Shown: positions 23,898-32,451, numbered from the stretch's first letter. The stretch is 34,552 bases of DNA from Acrocarpospora phusangensis (GCF_016862995.1 NZ_BOOA01000084.1:1-34552); one strand, 5' to 3'. Notes: a model not told the origin generated them from the letters alone. Numbers and translations are program-made.

Positions 23898-24532
23898 GCT
23901 CGACGGCGGCGGCTCCCCACGCGCAGGCGCGCGATCCCTGGCGGTCGCGCGCCACGCGTACGCGGCCGGAGACCGACCCCGGGGCCGCCGAGAAGGCGGC
24001 CGCGGACCTCCTCACCGCCCTGGGGCTCGACCTGTCCGACGAGAACCTCGCCGACACCCCACGGCGCATGGCGTACGCCCTGATCGAGATGACCACCGCC
24101 TCCGATTTCGAGCTCACCACCTTCCCCAACAGCGAGGGGTACGACGAACTCGTGCTGGTCCAGGGCATCCCCGTCCAGTCGCTGTGCGAGCACCACATGC
24201 TCCCCTTCGTCGGCCTCGCCCACGTCGGCTACCTGCCCGGAACCCGCATCCTCGGCCTGTCCAAGTTCGCCCGCATGGTCGACTTCCACGCCCGGCAACC
24301 ACAGACCCAGGAACGGCTGACCCAGCGCATCGCCGACCACCTCCAGCAAGGGCTGCGGCCGCGCGGCGTCGGCGTCGTCATCGAGGCCGAGCACGCCTGC
24401 ATGAGCCTGCGCGGCGCCCGCGCCCCCGGCGCCCGCACCGTCACCTCCGCCCTTTCCGGCCACCTACGCGACGACCCGCGAACCCGCGCCGAATTCCTCG
24501 CCCTCACCAGGAACACGCCACGACCATCGTGA
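23894..24532 (+). CDS. folE: GTP cyclohydrolase I
   Basis: A 212-residue GTP cyclohydrolase I that converts GTP to 7,8-dihydroneopterin triphosphate, the first step to folate and to pterin cofactors. Zinc ligands are C98 and H101 (LCEHHMLPF) and C169 (HACMSLRGARAPG), with H100 and H167 in the active site. The family signature TSALSG closes the core. The N-terminal extension (first 25 residues, Ala/Arg-rich) is not part of the fold. The GTG start overlaps the DoxX stop (GTGA). Placement behind a DoxX protein and an Fe-S-type regulator is not that of a folate operon, so this may be a second, stress-controlled copy; check the genome for another folE. Confidence 0.93.
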   Translation: MSSTAAAPHAQARDPWRSRATRTRPETDPGAAEKAAADLLTALGLDLSDENLADTPRRMAYALIEMTTASDFELTTFPNSEGYDELVLVQGIPVQSLCEHHMLPFVGLAHVGYLPGTRILGLSKFARMVDFHARQPQTQERLTQRIADHLQQGLRPRGVGVVIEAEHACMSLRGARAPGARTVTSALSGHLRDDPRTRAEFLALTRNTPRPS

Positions 24533-24546
24533 TCGAAGGAGTATCG

Positions 24547-24609
24547 ATGGAGGGGCGCCGACGTCTCGCCCTGGCTCGTGTTCGGCGCCGCGTGCCGGGG
24601 CGGGGCTAA
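24547..24609 (+). other. 20-codon open frame with good ribosome site
   Basis: ATG at 24547 follows AAGGAG by 6 nt and reads MEGRRRLALARVRRRVPGRG before TAA. It is too short to classify, Arg-rich, and overlaps the end of the opposing LuxR gene by 4 nt. It may be the truncated start of a former third operon gene, or simply chance. Confidence 0.3.
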
Positions 24610-26795
24610 AGGAGGTTCAGGTCGCGTGCGGCCTGGATTGCGGCTTTGCGGTCGGCGACACCTAGTTTGCGGTAGATAGCGCGGCAATGCGTCTTCACGG
24701 TGTTGAGCGACACGTACAGCTCCGACGCGATGTCGCGTTGCGACATGGTGGCGGGCAGGTATCGCAGGACGGCCAGCTCCCGCTCGGTCAGTTGCTCGAC
24801 GAGCACGGCGACCCGACTGCCTCTCACTTCGGTGAGCCCATGGCGGGATTCGGCGCGCGCCAGGTGCCGGCCGGCGATGCCGGGATCAGGGCATCGGGCG
24901 AGCACGGACCGGGCCTCCGCGAGGAGCGGCATCCCGGCGGGATCACCCTGGCCGACCAGCGTGTCGCCGCAGACCGTCAGGACGAAGCCGAGCCCCAGAT
25001 CGATGCACGCCCGCCTGGCCAGGTTCACGGCCTCCAAGGCGTCCGCGCGGGCGCGCGCGGGGTCGCCGCCGGTTCGCGCCCGGATCGCGTACGCGGGCGC
25101 GACTACGTGATAGGCGGCCAGGCCGAACTTCTGCGCGGCGTCCAGCGCCGCGGCGGCGGCGTGGTGCGCGCTCGCCGCGGACTCATCGTTGAAATCCACG
25201 ACAGCCTGGTGCACGAGGGCCACGACGTGCGCTGTCCGGAACCGTTCCGCGGCGGCCTTGTCCACCGCCAGGCGGAGGACCCGCCTGGCTTCCTCGGCCT
25301 GCCCCGCCCAGGCGTAGGTCACCCCGGTGATGGTCGCGAGATCGCATGGGAACGAGATCAGCTGATCGGTCGCGGTCACCCGCCGGGCGTCGTCGAGTGC
25401 GGTGGCGACGTCACCCCGGGCGAGCGAGATGTTGATGCGCAGGGACATCGCCGGGGTGCGGTCGAAGTCTTCCGGCGCCACGTCGTCCATGGTGTCGAGC
25501 CAGTCCTGCGCGAGCGAATAACGACCGTCGATGAATTCGCACCAGCCGTAGAACAGGGCGCACCCCGTCAGGGTCTTCGCCACGTCGCCGAGTTGATCGA
25601 GGAAACTTCGCAGGGTCTCGGTCTGGCCGCCGGCGAGCAGCCGCGGACCGTGGAAGAGCAGCAGCTGGGCCGCCTGGTGGACCTCGCCGCCGGCGAGCCG
25701 GTGGACGATCGCCTGGCCGAGGTCGCCCTGGGATTCGAACCATTCCGCGGCGCGCGCGTGGAGTTCGGGGATCCGCTCCGGGAACGTCTGGTGTGCTTCG
25801 AGCCGGAGCAGGTCGCGAAGCAGATGGTGATAGCGGAACCAGGTGCGGGTGCGGTCGAGGCCGATCAGGAGCTGGTTCCTGCCGGCGGTGTCGCTCAACC
25901 ACTTCGCGCCCCCGGTCGTGCCGGTGACGAAGTCGACCAGGGCGCCACTGAGCTGTTCCGGGATCGACGTCTCCAGGAGGCGGCGGAGATCGTCCTTGTC
26001 GACGGTGGCCAGGAACTCGTCGCGGAGATACTCGACGATCAGCTGATCGTCACCCCGGAACGCCTCGATGAACTCACCGGGGTCAGCGGCCCGCTCAAGG
26101 GAGAGACCCGCGAGCACCAGTCCGGCGGCCCAGCCCTCGGCGCGGTCACAGAGCTGATCGAGAAGGGCCCGGTCGAGCGACCGTACCGCGGAGCCGAGCA
26201 GGCCGGAGGCCTCGTCGGTGTCGAAGCGCAGGTCGGCGCCTCGGATCTCCGCGAGCTGGCCGCGTACCCGTAGCCGGCCGAGCCGGAAGGGCGGATCGAT
26301 CCGGGTCGAGATCACGATGGTGACCTGGTACGGGCAGAGCTCGACGAGGCGTTCCACGCCGCGCTGCACGCTGCCGTTGCCGATCAGGTGGTAGTCGTCG
26401 ATGACGACGACCAGCGGAACGGCCACGTCGGCGAGCGCGTTCACGAGAGCGCTGACGACGACGAAGTCGTCGCCGTTCGAACCGGCCACGACCGGCTCCA
26501 GGTCCACGGCGATCGGGTGAACCTTCCCGATGGCCGCGACCAGGTAGGACCAGAATCGGGCCGGGTCCGAGTCGCTCGCCTCCGCCTGCAGCCACGCGAC
26601 GTTCTCGGGCCGGCCCGTCGACCACGACGCCACCAGGGTCGACTTGCCCGAGCCGGCCGGAGCGCTGACCAGGATCAACCGGGCCTGGCCGTCCACGCCC
26701 GCGTCCAGGACATCGTCGAGCCGGGACCGGCGGACCAGCTGACCGGGCGGCGGGGGCGGACGCAGTTTGGTGACCGCCAGGCTGAGCTCCTCCAT
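24606..26795 (-). CDS. LuxR-family (LAL/MalT-like) transcription regulator
   Basis: A 729-residue large ATP-binding regulator. Walker A APAGSGKS has K51, Walker B is VPLVVVIDDYH (about 145-155), a helical MalT-like arm with weak TPRs follows, and the LuxR-type helix-turn-helix is at about 665-729 (SQRDIASELYVSLNTVKTHC). MalT-type proteins bind ATP and an inducer and activate transcription. The ATG at 26795 is chosen over an in-frame start at 26894 because GGAGG lies just before it and the sequence MEELSLAVTKLRPPPPP is the normal N-terminus. It is divergent from a small 74-residue gene, 86 nt away; no sugar or other target operon is adjacent to show the inducer. Confidence 0.9.
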   Translation of the reverse strand: MEELSLAVTKLRPPPPPGQLVRRSRLDDVLDAGVDGQARLILVSAPAGSGKSTLVASWSTGRPENVAWLQAEASDSDPARFWSYLVAAIGKVHPIAVDLEPVVAGSNGDDFVVVSALVNALADVAVPLVVVIDDYHLIGNGSVQRGVERLVELCPYQVTIVISTRIDPPFRLGRLRVRGQLAEIRGADLRFDTDEASGLLGSAVRSLDRALLDQLCDRAEGWAAGLVLAGLSLERAADPGEFIEAFRGDDQLIVEYLRDEFLATVDKDDLRRLLETSIPEQLSGALVDFVTGTTGGAKWLSDTAGRNQLLIGLDRTRTWFRYHHLLRDLLRLEAHQTFPERIPELHARAAEWFESQGDLGQAIVHRLAGGEVHQAAQLLLFHGPRLLAGGQTETLRSFLDQLGDVAKTLTGCALFYGWCEFIDGRYSLAQDWLDTMDDVAPEDFDRTPAMSLRINISLARGDVATALDDARRVTATDQLISFPCDLATITGVTYAWAGQAEEARRVLRLAVDKAAAERFRTAHVVALVHQAVVDFNDESAASAHHAAAAALDAAQKFGLAAYHVVAPAYAIRARTGGDPARARADALEAVNLARRACIDLGLGFVLTVCGDTLVGQGDPAGMPLLAEARSVLARCPDPGIAGRHLARAESRHGLTEVRGSRVAVLVEQLTERELAVLRYLPATMSQRDIASELYVSLNTVKTHCRAIYRKLGVADRKAAIQAARDLNLL

Positions 26796-26881
26796 CGCGC
26801 TCACCCTCCGGAACCTCTCACCCGGGTGAGATGGGCGGCCGGGTGAGGCCGGGTCATGCCGCTCGCCGTGATGCTCGAGCC

Positions 26882-27106
26882 ATGTCCCAGCCAACCAGGT
26901 ACGAGATCGTGATCCGAGGCCGAGTCAGCGAGCGGCTCCTGCGGCCACTCATCGACGACTTCGCCATCGACCATGGCGGCGACGGTGTCACCCGTCTGGT
27001 CGGCATCATCAATGACACCTCTCACCTGCACGGGGTCCTGGCCCATCTGACCTCGGTCAACATCGAGGTGATCTCCATCACGCCGCTCGACGGCGCCCCT
27101 GTGTAA
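26882..27106 (+). CDS. Small conserved-looking hypothetical protein (74 aa)
   Basis: A 74-residue protein with a strand-helix-strand-strand-helix-strand order: RYEIVIRGRV, ERLLRPLIDDFAID, VTRLVGIIN, HLHGVLAHLTSV, IEVISITPL. Without a signal peptide it would be a small ferredoxin-like alpha/beta domain in the cytoplasm. The residues IINDTSHLHG would be the most conserved site by eye. No clear ribosome site precedes ATG 26882, so it may be leaderless. It is divergent from the LuxR regulator gene and may be its target. Confidence 0.65.
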   Translation: MSQPTRYEIVIRGRVSERLLRPLIDDFAIDHGGDGVTRLVGIINDTSHLHGVLAHLTSVNIEVISITPLDGAPV

Positions 27107-27238
27107 CGAACCTCGCACCGGCTCGTCCATACGACCGCCTCATCCGCCAGTGATCACAAATTCAACTATCACCCAGCGGTACGGCACGCAACCTGCCGGC
27201 GACCTCTCCCTCGAAACCCAAGAAAGGACATTCCCGTT

Positions 27239-27847
27239 ATGTCACCCCGTATGACCGCTGTCGCAGTAGGAATCCTGTTCGTCTACCAGATGATCTCCGC
27301 CATCTTCGGCCACTCGCTCAGCCAGGCGTTCATCGATGGAAACCCCGACAAGGCGGCGCTGACGCTCGGCGTGGCACTGACGATCAGCTCGGGTCTGGCC
27401 GTGGCGGGGATCGGCCTCCTGATGTACCGAGTCCTCAAGGGCTTCGGCCACAAGGCGGCCATCTGGTACCCGATCCTCCGGTTCGTCGAGCTCGCGGTCA
27501 CCGCCACCTGCGCCGTCTACCTGCTGATCCAGCTGGAAGCCGTCCCCAACACGATGCTGTGGGTCTACATCCCGACCGGTATCGGCGGCCTGGTGCTCAA
27601 CTACCTGCTCTTCGTCACCCGAATCGTCCCCCGGCCCATCGCGGTCCTCGGATTCGTTGGCTATGTCCTGCTTCTGCTGGGGGTGCCGCTGGAGCTCCTC
27701 GGCATCGTGGACATGGACATGGGTCCGGGCATGCTGATGCTGGCCCCCGGCGGGTTGTTCGAGGTCCTGGTCCTGCCCGTCTGGCTCTTCGTTAAGGGCT
27801 TCAGGCTGCCCCAGGCCTCCCAGCCGACGCGGGTCAGCGCGACGTAG
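27239..27847 (+). CDS. DUF4386-like polytopic membrane protein
   Basis: A 202-residue membrane protein with six predicted helices, at about 6-24, 40-62, 75-98, 104-124, 132-153 and 162-186. The layout (VYQMISAIFGHSLSQAF first loop, GLLMYRVLKGFG, LRFVELAV) fits the DUF4386 group. GAAAGGA is about 10 nt before the ATG. It probably ends its own transcription unit: a terminator hairpin follows within 20 nt. Function unknown. Confidence 0.78.
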   Translation: MSPRMTAVAVGILFVYQMISAIFGHSLSQAFIDGNPDKAALTLGVALTISSGLAVAGIGLLMYRVLKGFGHKAAIWYPILRFVELAVTATCAVYLLIQLEAVPNTMLWVYIPTGIGGLVLNYLLFVTRIVPRPIAVLGFVGYVLLLLGVPLELLGIVDMDMGPGMLMLAPGGLFEVLVLPVWLFVKGFRLPQASQPTRVSAT

Positions 27848-27865
27848 CCACCGGGCCCAGCTCAG

Positions 27866-27895
27866 GGTCCCCGGCGGATGTATCTGCCGGGGACC
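27866..27895 (+). terminator. Terminator hairpin with short T-tract
   Basis: GGTCCCCGG (27866-27874) pairs perfectly with CCGGGGACC (27887-27895) across 12 nt and is followed by TTTCGTT, 19 nt after the stop of the DUF4386-like gene. Confidence 0.82.
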
Positions 27896-27947
27896 TTTCG
27901 TTCCGAACCTGGGCCAGTTGTTGTGCGTACGGGCCGTGGCCGGGCAT

Positions 27948-28137
27948 TCAGTCTTTATCGATCTTGTTGCCGTTCGCGTCGAGTCTGTACCACTTGGCAC
28001 CGAAGGAGTCGACGCCCTGGCCGGTGACATCACCGGGCGGGGGCCGCGGCGTGCTGGAAGCCGAGGGCCAGGAAGGCCGCCGCGAGCATGGATCGCCGTA
28101 GGGTTCTCCGCGGTTCTGGAAGCGCGAGAATTCTCAC
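27948..28137 (-). pseudogene. Small secreted peptide gene with 1-nt frameshift
   Basis: A GTG at 28137 behind AGGAGGAGG starts MRILALPEPRRTLRRSMLAA and continues AFLALGFQHAAAPAR before a TGA. This is a good signal peptide. A shift of one nt within the C/G-rich run (about 28035-28045) restores a frame reading GVDSFGAKWYRLDANGNKID-KD and a TGA at 27948. The composite would be a secreted peptide of about 25-30 mature residues. Either the C-run carries a sequencing error or the gene is broken. I do not recognise the mature peptide. Confidence 0.55.
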
Positions 28138-28234
28138 GGTCCTCCTCCTGTTCAGGTAGCGGAAGTAAGGAATGATGACAGTCCACTTCAGCGTCTCTGG
28201 GAGCGCCCACCGCGTCAGGGAGGACAGTGCCCTT

Positions 28235-28270
28235 CGTTCAATATCGCTCGCTGGTTTCGAATATTGAACG
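28235..28270. promoter_or_regulatory. 10-bp A+T-rich inverted repeat (candidate operator)
   Basis: CGTTCAATAT (28235-28244) and ATATTGAACG (28261-28270) are a perfect 10-bp pair with 16 nt between. It lies about 100 nt upstream of the secreted-peptide gene on the minus strand, in unusually A+T-rich DNA. The role is inferred from symmetry alone. Confidence 0.5.
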
Positions 28271-28653
28271 CATCTCCTGAGTGGGACGCCTCAGGTCGGA
28301 TGGTCGCGCCGAGAATCTACTGTTCATTCGGCCGCTACACTCGCAACATCCTACGGTTCCGGATGTCATCAAAGACTGTGGCATTCACCACCATAGCCGC
28401 CAGTGAGTGCGCGTGAACATTGCCGAGGCAAAGCCCCAAGCAAGCCGCACCATCCACCCCGCGAATCCCAATCCCGATGCGGAGTGTAAAGAAATTGGTT
28501 CAGGCGCGAAAGTCCTGGTGACGCTGCGTCATCAGATATGTCTTTGGCAATCCGCCACGAGCTTTGTTGAAAGTAGTTTCATTATTCGCCTGATATGGGC
28601 GGTCTGTTTGCCCTAAGTTGATTTGCGCACAGTGGCCGACCCAGGAGCCCGCC
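28271..28653. other. Intergenic stretch with no supported gene
   Basis: This stretch is clearly lower in G+C than its neighbours. Its only open frame of any length (28407-28616) has atypical codon use and no ribosome site. It must hold the promoter for the polytopic membrane gene at 28654, but I could not place -35/-10 boxes with confidence. Confidence 0.5.
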
Positions 28654-29616
28654 ATGGAAACTGACAGTACCGCCAACCCACCGGTGCCGGAACGGAGGAA
28701 CGGAGCCGAGCCTCAAGCCCCGGGCGGGCGGTTGCGCCAGGTCGTCATCGTGGCTTTCTCCTTCACTGTTGGGCTGTTCGGAAATGTGCTCGCCAACGAC
28801 ATCGGGTACTGGTCGATCGCCGCTGTGTTGCTTGTCGCGCTTTCCTTCGCCGCTGTCTGGCTGCATTCTCGTCCGGGCTCGGCCATCGCGCGGGCCGTCC
28901 TGTGGACTCTGCTCGCTCTGGCGCTGGCCGCGACACTGCTGGCCGCCGCGCTCCCGCCTCCGTGGGCCGGGTACGCCACGCTCGCCGCTGCCGTTCTGAT
29001 CGCCGTCGCCCTTCTGATTCCCGCGAGCGGGCATGCTCTGCAGCTGCTGGTCGGGATGGGCATGGTCGGCGGCGCGGCCGCGGTCGCCGCGTCGGCGATC
29101 GGGTATCTGGCCGCTGGGCAGGGCAGCACATTGTTCAACATCACGGTTCTCGTGTTCGCGCTCGCCGGGGCCGGTGCCGGGCTCGGTCTCGTCATCGGGC
29201 CGAAGGACGTGGTGGCGCGCCTGGAGCACGTGCCGCTCGGCACGTTGAGCGACCTCGGCGTGGGGATGGCCGTGATCGTCGGTGGGGTCATGATGGCCCT
29301 CACGGGGCTTGCTCACATCAGCGTGGATGACGTGTGGGTCGGGCTGGCGCTCGTGGGGGTCGGGGTGACGATTGCCGGAGCCGCCGTCGCCGCCAGGGCA
29401 AACCGTGCCGGCCTGATGTGGTGGGCGTTCATCGGCAGCGGAGTCGCGGTCGCGTGCGCGGGGACGGCCAACCTCCTCGACAACCACGAAGTCCTGCTCG
29501 GAACCACAGGTATCGCGACCGGGGGAGCTCTCGCGGCCTTGGCCTTCACCGCGAGTGGGCTCGGACGGCAGGCGGAAGCCTGGTGGGAACGGATCACTCA
29601 CGACGCCTCGGAGTGA
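28654..29616 (+). CDS. Polytopic membrane protein, about nine helices, family unknown
   Basis: A 320-residue integral membrane protein. A charged cytosolic N-terminus (about 35 residues) is followed by eight to ten Ala/Gly/Leu/Val-rich helices; short loops carry charged phrases such as GPKDVVARLEHVPLG near residue 195 and HISVDDVW near 225. There is no transporter signature, no conserved charged pair and no soluble domain. AGGAG 7 nt before ATG 28654 sets the start; the longer frame from 28618 lacks one. The next gene (STAND NTPase) is 243 nt downstream in the same direction. The low sequence complexity makes family recognition by eye unreliable. Confidence 0.72.
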   Translation: METDSTANPPVPERRNGAEPQAPGGRLRQVVIVAFSFTVGLFGNVLANDIGYWSIAAVLLVALSFAAVWLHSRPGSAIARAVLWTLLALALAATLLAAALPPPWAGYATLAAAVLIAVALLIPASGHALQLLVGMGMVGGAAAVAASAIGYLAAGQGSTLFNITVLVFALAGAGAGLGLVIGPKDVVARLEHVPLGTLSDLGVGMAVIVGGVMMALTGLAHISVDDVWVGLALVGVGVTIAGAAVAARANRAGLMWWAFIGSGVAVACAGTANLLDNHEVLLGTTGIATGGALAALAFTASGLGRQAEAWWERITHDASE

Positions 29617-29787
29617 GCCGTCATTCCCCGGGTTCGACAGGAACGCGCGTCCCCCGCGAGGCCTCCGGCACGGCACGCTCACTCAGAGGGACGGTGTATC
29701 CCACGGCCGGGCGCGCCCCTGAACCTCCGTGCGGGCTTCCACCACGACCAGGGCGGCATTCGCGTCTACGCGGCATGACCATGAGAC

Positions 29788-29800
29788 GTCGTTATACGAC
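29788..29800. promoter_or_regulatory. Small palindrome before the STAND gene
   Basis: GTCGT-TAT-ACGAC is a 5-bp perfect inverted repeat, 22 nt before the 18-codon open frame. Its centre is part of a possible -10 (TTATAC). Weak evidence. Confidence 0.3.
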
Positions 29801-29821
29801 ACTGGTTCAAAAGGGGCGTTC

Positions 29822-29878
29822 ATGGCCTTCAATAGTGGCGACACGACGGAGGCTCCCGAATGCGAGTGGTACGGCTGA
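29822..29878 (+). CDS. Overlapping 18-codon leader-like open frame
   Basis: ATG 29822 follows AAGGGG by about 6 nt and reads MAFNSGDTTEAPECEWYG before TGA at 29876. It overlaps the first 19 nt of the STAND gene in another frame. Ribosomes ending here could restart at the ATG at 29860, so it may act as a coupling leader. It could also be a chance frame, since the STAND gene has its own GGAGG site inside it. No homology is claimed. Confidence 0.35.
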   Translation: MAFNSGDTTEAPECEWYG

Positions 29879-32160
29879 CAGCCCGTGTGGTCGCGGCTGC
29901 CGCCGGCCTGGTGGCCGCCGGGGTGGCGATCAACCAGGTGCTCAACGGCGGGGTGTGGAGCTGGGCGTGGCTGGTGACGGCGCTCGTGATCGCCGCCTTG
30001 GCGGAGGCCGCCAACCAGTGGATGGAACGTCTGAACTCGGAAGCGCCGGCCGACGGTGAAACACGGGATCCCGCCTCGGCTCCCCCTCTGGTGCTCCCCT
30101 CCGAGGCGGCGCGTCCCATCACGGAGGTGGAGGCGTCGCCGGGGCTCGTGAACGTCCCGGTCCGCGGCCAGGTCTTCGTCGGGCGGGACGATGAGCTGAC
30201 CGATCTGCGGGAGTCGCTGGAACGCCCCGGACCCGTCGTGGTGGCGGCGGTGCACGGAATGGGCGGGGTCGGAAAGTCGACGCTGGCGGCCCAGTACGCG
30301 TTCGAGCAGCGCGAGCGGTTCAACCCGGTCTGGTGGATCACCGCCGAGACGCCCGCGAACCTGGATGCGGGACTGGCCGAGCTGGCCATCGCCCTGCAAC
30401 CCGAGATGGCCGGCGAGTCGCTGGACATCCTCGCCGAACGGGCCGTCGTCTGGCTTGCCTCCCATCGGGGATGGTTGCTGGTCCTGGACAACGTCTCTGA
30501 CCCGGCCGATGTCGCGACACTTCTGGGTCGCGTGTCCTCGGGCCGCATCGTGATGACCAGCCGGCTGGGCGAAGGATGGCACCGGCTCGGCGCGGACGTG
30601 CTGCGCCTGGACGTACTCAGCGAACAGGAGAGCATTGAGCTGCTGGCCAGGATCATCGGCCCGTCCGAGCCCGGTGAAGGCGCGCCCGAACTGGTACGCG
30701 AGCTGGGCTGCCTGCCGCTGGCCGTCGACCAGGCCGCCGCGTTCCTGCACCAGACCCGCCTGACTCCTCGCGCGTACCTGGAACTGCTCGCCGAACAGCC
30801 CGCTGTCATGTACGACCAGGCCGCCCGGGGAGCCGACGCCGAACGAACGATCGCACGGATCTGGCGGATCACCCTCGATCAGATCACCTTCGAATTCCCG
30901 CTCGCGGGCGATGTTCTCAGAACCCTGGCCTGGTGGGGACCGGAGGCCATCCCGCGCGTCCTGCTGGATCCGCTGACCCGCCCCATGTCCTTCGACGACT
31001 GGACGGGACGCCGGACCAGAAGAATCATGATGTGGGACGCGCGCTTTGAAGCGTGGCTGGACCGATCGGACCGGCAGGACGCGCAGCGGGCAGGCCGGAT
31101 CTTCCCGCGCTGGTCCCATCGCAACGCCGCCACCGACCTACCCGGTTTGCAGGGGGCGTTGGGCGTGCTCGCCGCCTACAACCTGATCAGCCTCGATCGC
31201 GAGACCATCGGCATGCACCGCCTGGTCCAGGCCGTCGCCCGCAGCGCGGATCCCACCGACTCCCACCGCCGCCCCGCCGACATCGCGGCCGCGCTCGGCT
31301 ACGCCGTCGAACTCCTCCGCACCGCTCTCCACACCGACCTCGAAGACCCCGCGCGGTGGCCCCTCCTGCGCGCCGCGCTACCCCACGCCGACTCCCTCAA
31401 CGACCACCTGGCCAACCAACCCCCCACGTTCGTCCCCGAGCACCCCCACCGAATCAAGGTTCTTCTCACCCGCGCGGCCCTCGTCCGGGCGGGTCTCGCC
31501 AACATCTCCATGAACAGCGGCGACCCGGAACAAGCCGCCGCCCTGTACGAACAGGCCCTGGCTCAGTACCAGCAACTGTGGGGCTCCGACCACCCCGCCA
31601 CCCTGGCAACCCGCGAGTACCTCGGACACGCGCTCTACGGGGCAGGCGACTTCGACCAAGCCATCACCCACCTCACCCGGAGCCTGAACGAGCACCGTCG
31701 CGTCTACGGCACCCGCCACCCCGCCACCATCACCGCGGGCGCGAACCTGGCAGCGGCCCATTTCTCAGCCGGCGACCACACCCGCGCCCTCACCCTGGTA
31801 CGGCAGGCCATCGCCGATCACCGCATTCTCCGGGACAAACCCCAGACCAACGATTTCACCGGCACGCAAAACGACCGCATCGCGGCAATAAGGGCCCTGC
31901 TAGACGACCTCCGCCAATCCGGCGAACCAAATGACGATATTGTTGTGAATCTCCAATTTCAGCTCGCCAGCTGGCTGGGCGACCTGGGAGACCACGAGGG
32001 CCTGGCCGCCGCACTGGACCACCTGCGCACCGACGACGTCACCGTCTTCGGCGACCGTTACACGTACCAGGTCCACGGCGAGCTGGTCCTGGGTGACGGC
32101 ACCGTGACCTCGCCCAGCGAGCCGGAACACTCCGACCCGAACGACAGCGGTCCACCCTGA
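29860..32160 (+). CDS. Membrane-anchored STAND (NB-ARC) NTPase with TPR repeats
   Basis: A 766-residue signal-transducing NTPase. Two transmembrane helices lie at the N-terminus (about 7-28 and 34-54), joined by a tight turn. A disordered linker (60-100) leads to the NB-ARC domain: FVGRDDEL (about 107-114), Walker A GMGGVGKS with K139, Walker B WLLVLDNV, a sensor TSR (MTSRLGEG) and the GxP motif GCLPLAVDQ. A winged-helix-like region (about 340-455) precedes TPRs (about 547-655). In this family, ligand binding by the TPRs promotes oligomerisation of NB-ARC, which then activates the N-terminal effector; here the effector would be a membrane helix pair, perhaps pore-forming. ATG 29860 has GGAGG 7 nt upstream. 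No neighbouring gene identifies the trigger. Confidence 0.88.
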   Translation: MRVVRLTARVVAAAAGLVAAGVAINQVLNGGVWSWAWLVTALVIAALAEAANQWMERLNSEAPADGETRDPASAPPLVLPSEAARPITEVEASPGLVNVPVRGQVFVGRDDELTDLRESLERPGPVVVAAVHGMGGVGKSTLAAQYAFEQRERFNPVWWITAETPANLDAGLAELAIALQPEMAGESLDILAERAVVWLASHRGWLLVLDNVSDPADVATLLGRVSSGRIVMTSRLGEGWHRLGADVLRLDVLSEQESIELLARIIGPSEPGEGAPELVRELGCLPLAVDQAAAFLHQTRLTPRAYLELLAEQPAVMYDQAARGADAERTIARIWRITLDQITFEFPLAGDVLRTLAWWGPEAIPRVLLDPLTRPMSFDDWTGRRTRRIMMWDARFEAWLDRSDRQDAQRAGRIFPRWSHRNAATDLPGLQGALGVLAAYNLISLDRETIGMHRLVQAVARSADPTDSHRRPADIAAALGYAVELLRTALHTDLEDPARWPLLRAALPHADSLNDHLANQPPTFVPEHPHRIKVLLTRAALVRAGLANISMNSGDPEQAAALYEQALAQYQQLWGSDHPATLATREYLGHALYGAGDFDQAITHLTRSLNEHRRVYGTRHPATITAGANLAAAHFSAGDHTRALTLVRQAIADHRILRDKPQTNDFTGTQNDRIAAIRALLDDLRQSGEPNDDIVVNLQFQLASWLGDLGDHEGLAAALDHLRTDDVTVFGDRYTYQVHGELVLGDGTVTSPSEPEHSDPNDSGPP

Positions 32161-32210
32161 GACCCGTGCTCCGTGCAGTTCGCAGGACCGGCATTCGGAC
32201 GCCGGATGAA

Positions 32211-32235
32211 CTGGATCATGAAGAGGTGGATCCAG
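32211..32235. terminator. Hairpin downstream of the STAND gene, possible terminator
   Basis: CTGGATC (32211-32217) pairs with GATCCAG (32229-32235) across 11 nt, 50 nt after the stop. It is weaker than typical actinomycete terminators. Confidence 0.35.
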
Positions 32236-32451
32236 ACCTGACGGCGGGAACGGCCGGGCCGTACCCATGATCGGAGGCGGTGGTAGAGGTAGCCCGGGAA
32301 GTGGCACGCAGAAATACCTTGATCCGCGCAACCCCCGCGGGTGGCGGCCGTGTCCACGGCGCCGTGCCTCTACTTCATGGCGACTGCGGCCGAACCGTCC
32401 TGGGCGCACCGACCACGCTGCCCGGGGGGATCATCGGCACCGGGATCTGGC

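Noticed and set aside
28407..28616. 69-codon frame in the A+T-richer gap
   Set aside because: No ribosome site, odd codon use and no domain pattern.
29860..32160. The STAND NTPase as the missing NTPase of the EACC1-caspase module
   Set aside because: It is 22 kb away with many unrelated genes between, and has its own membrane-helix effector; nothing ties the two.
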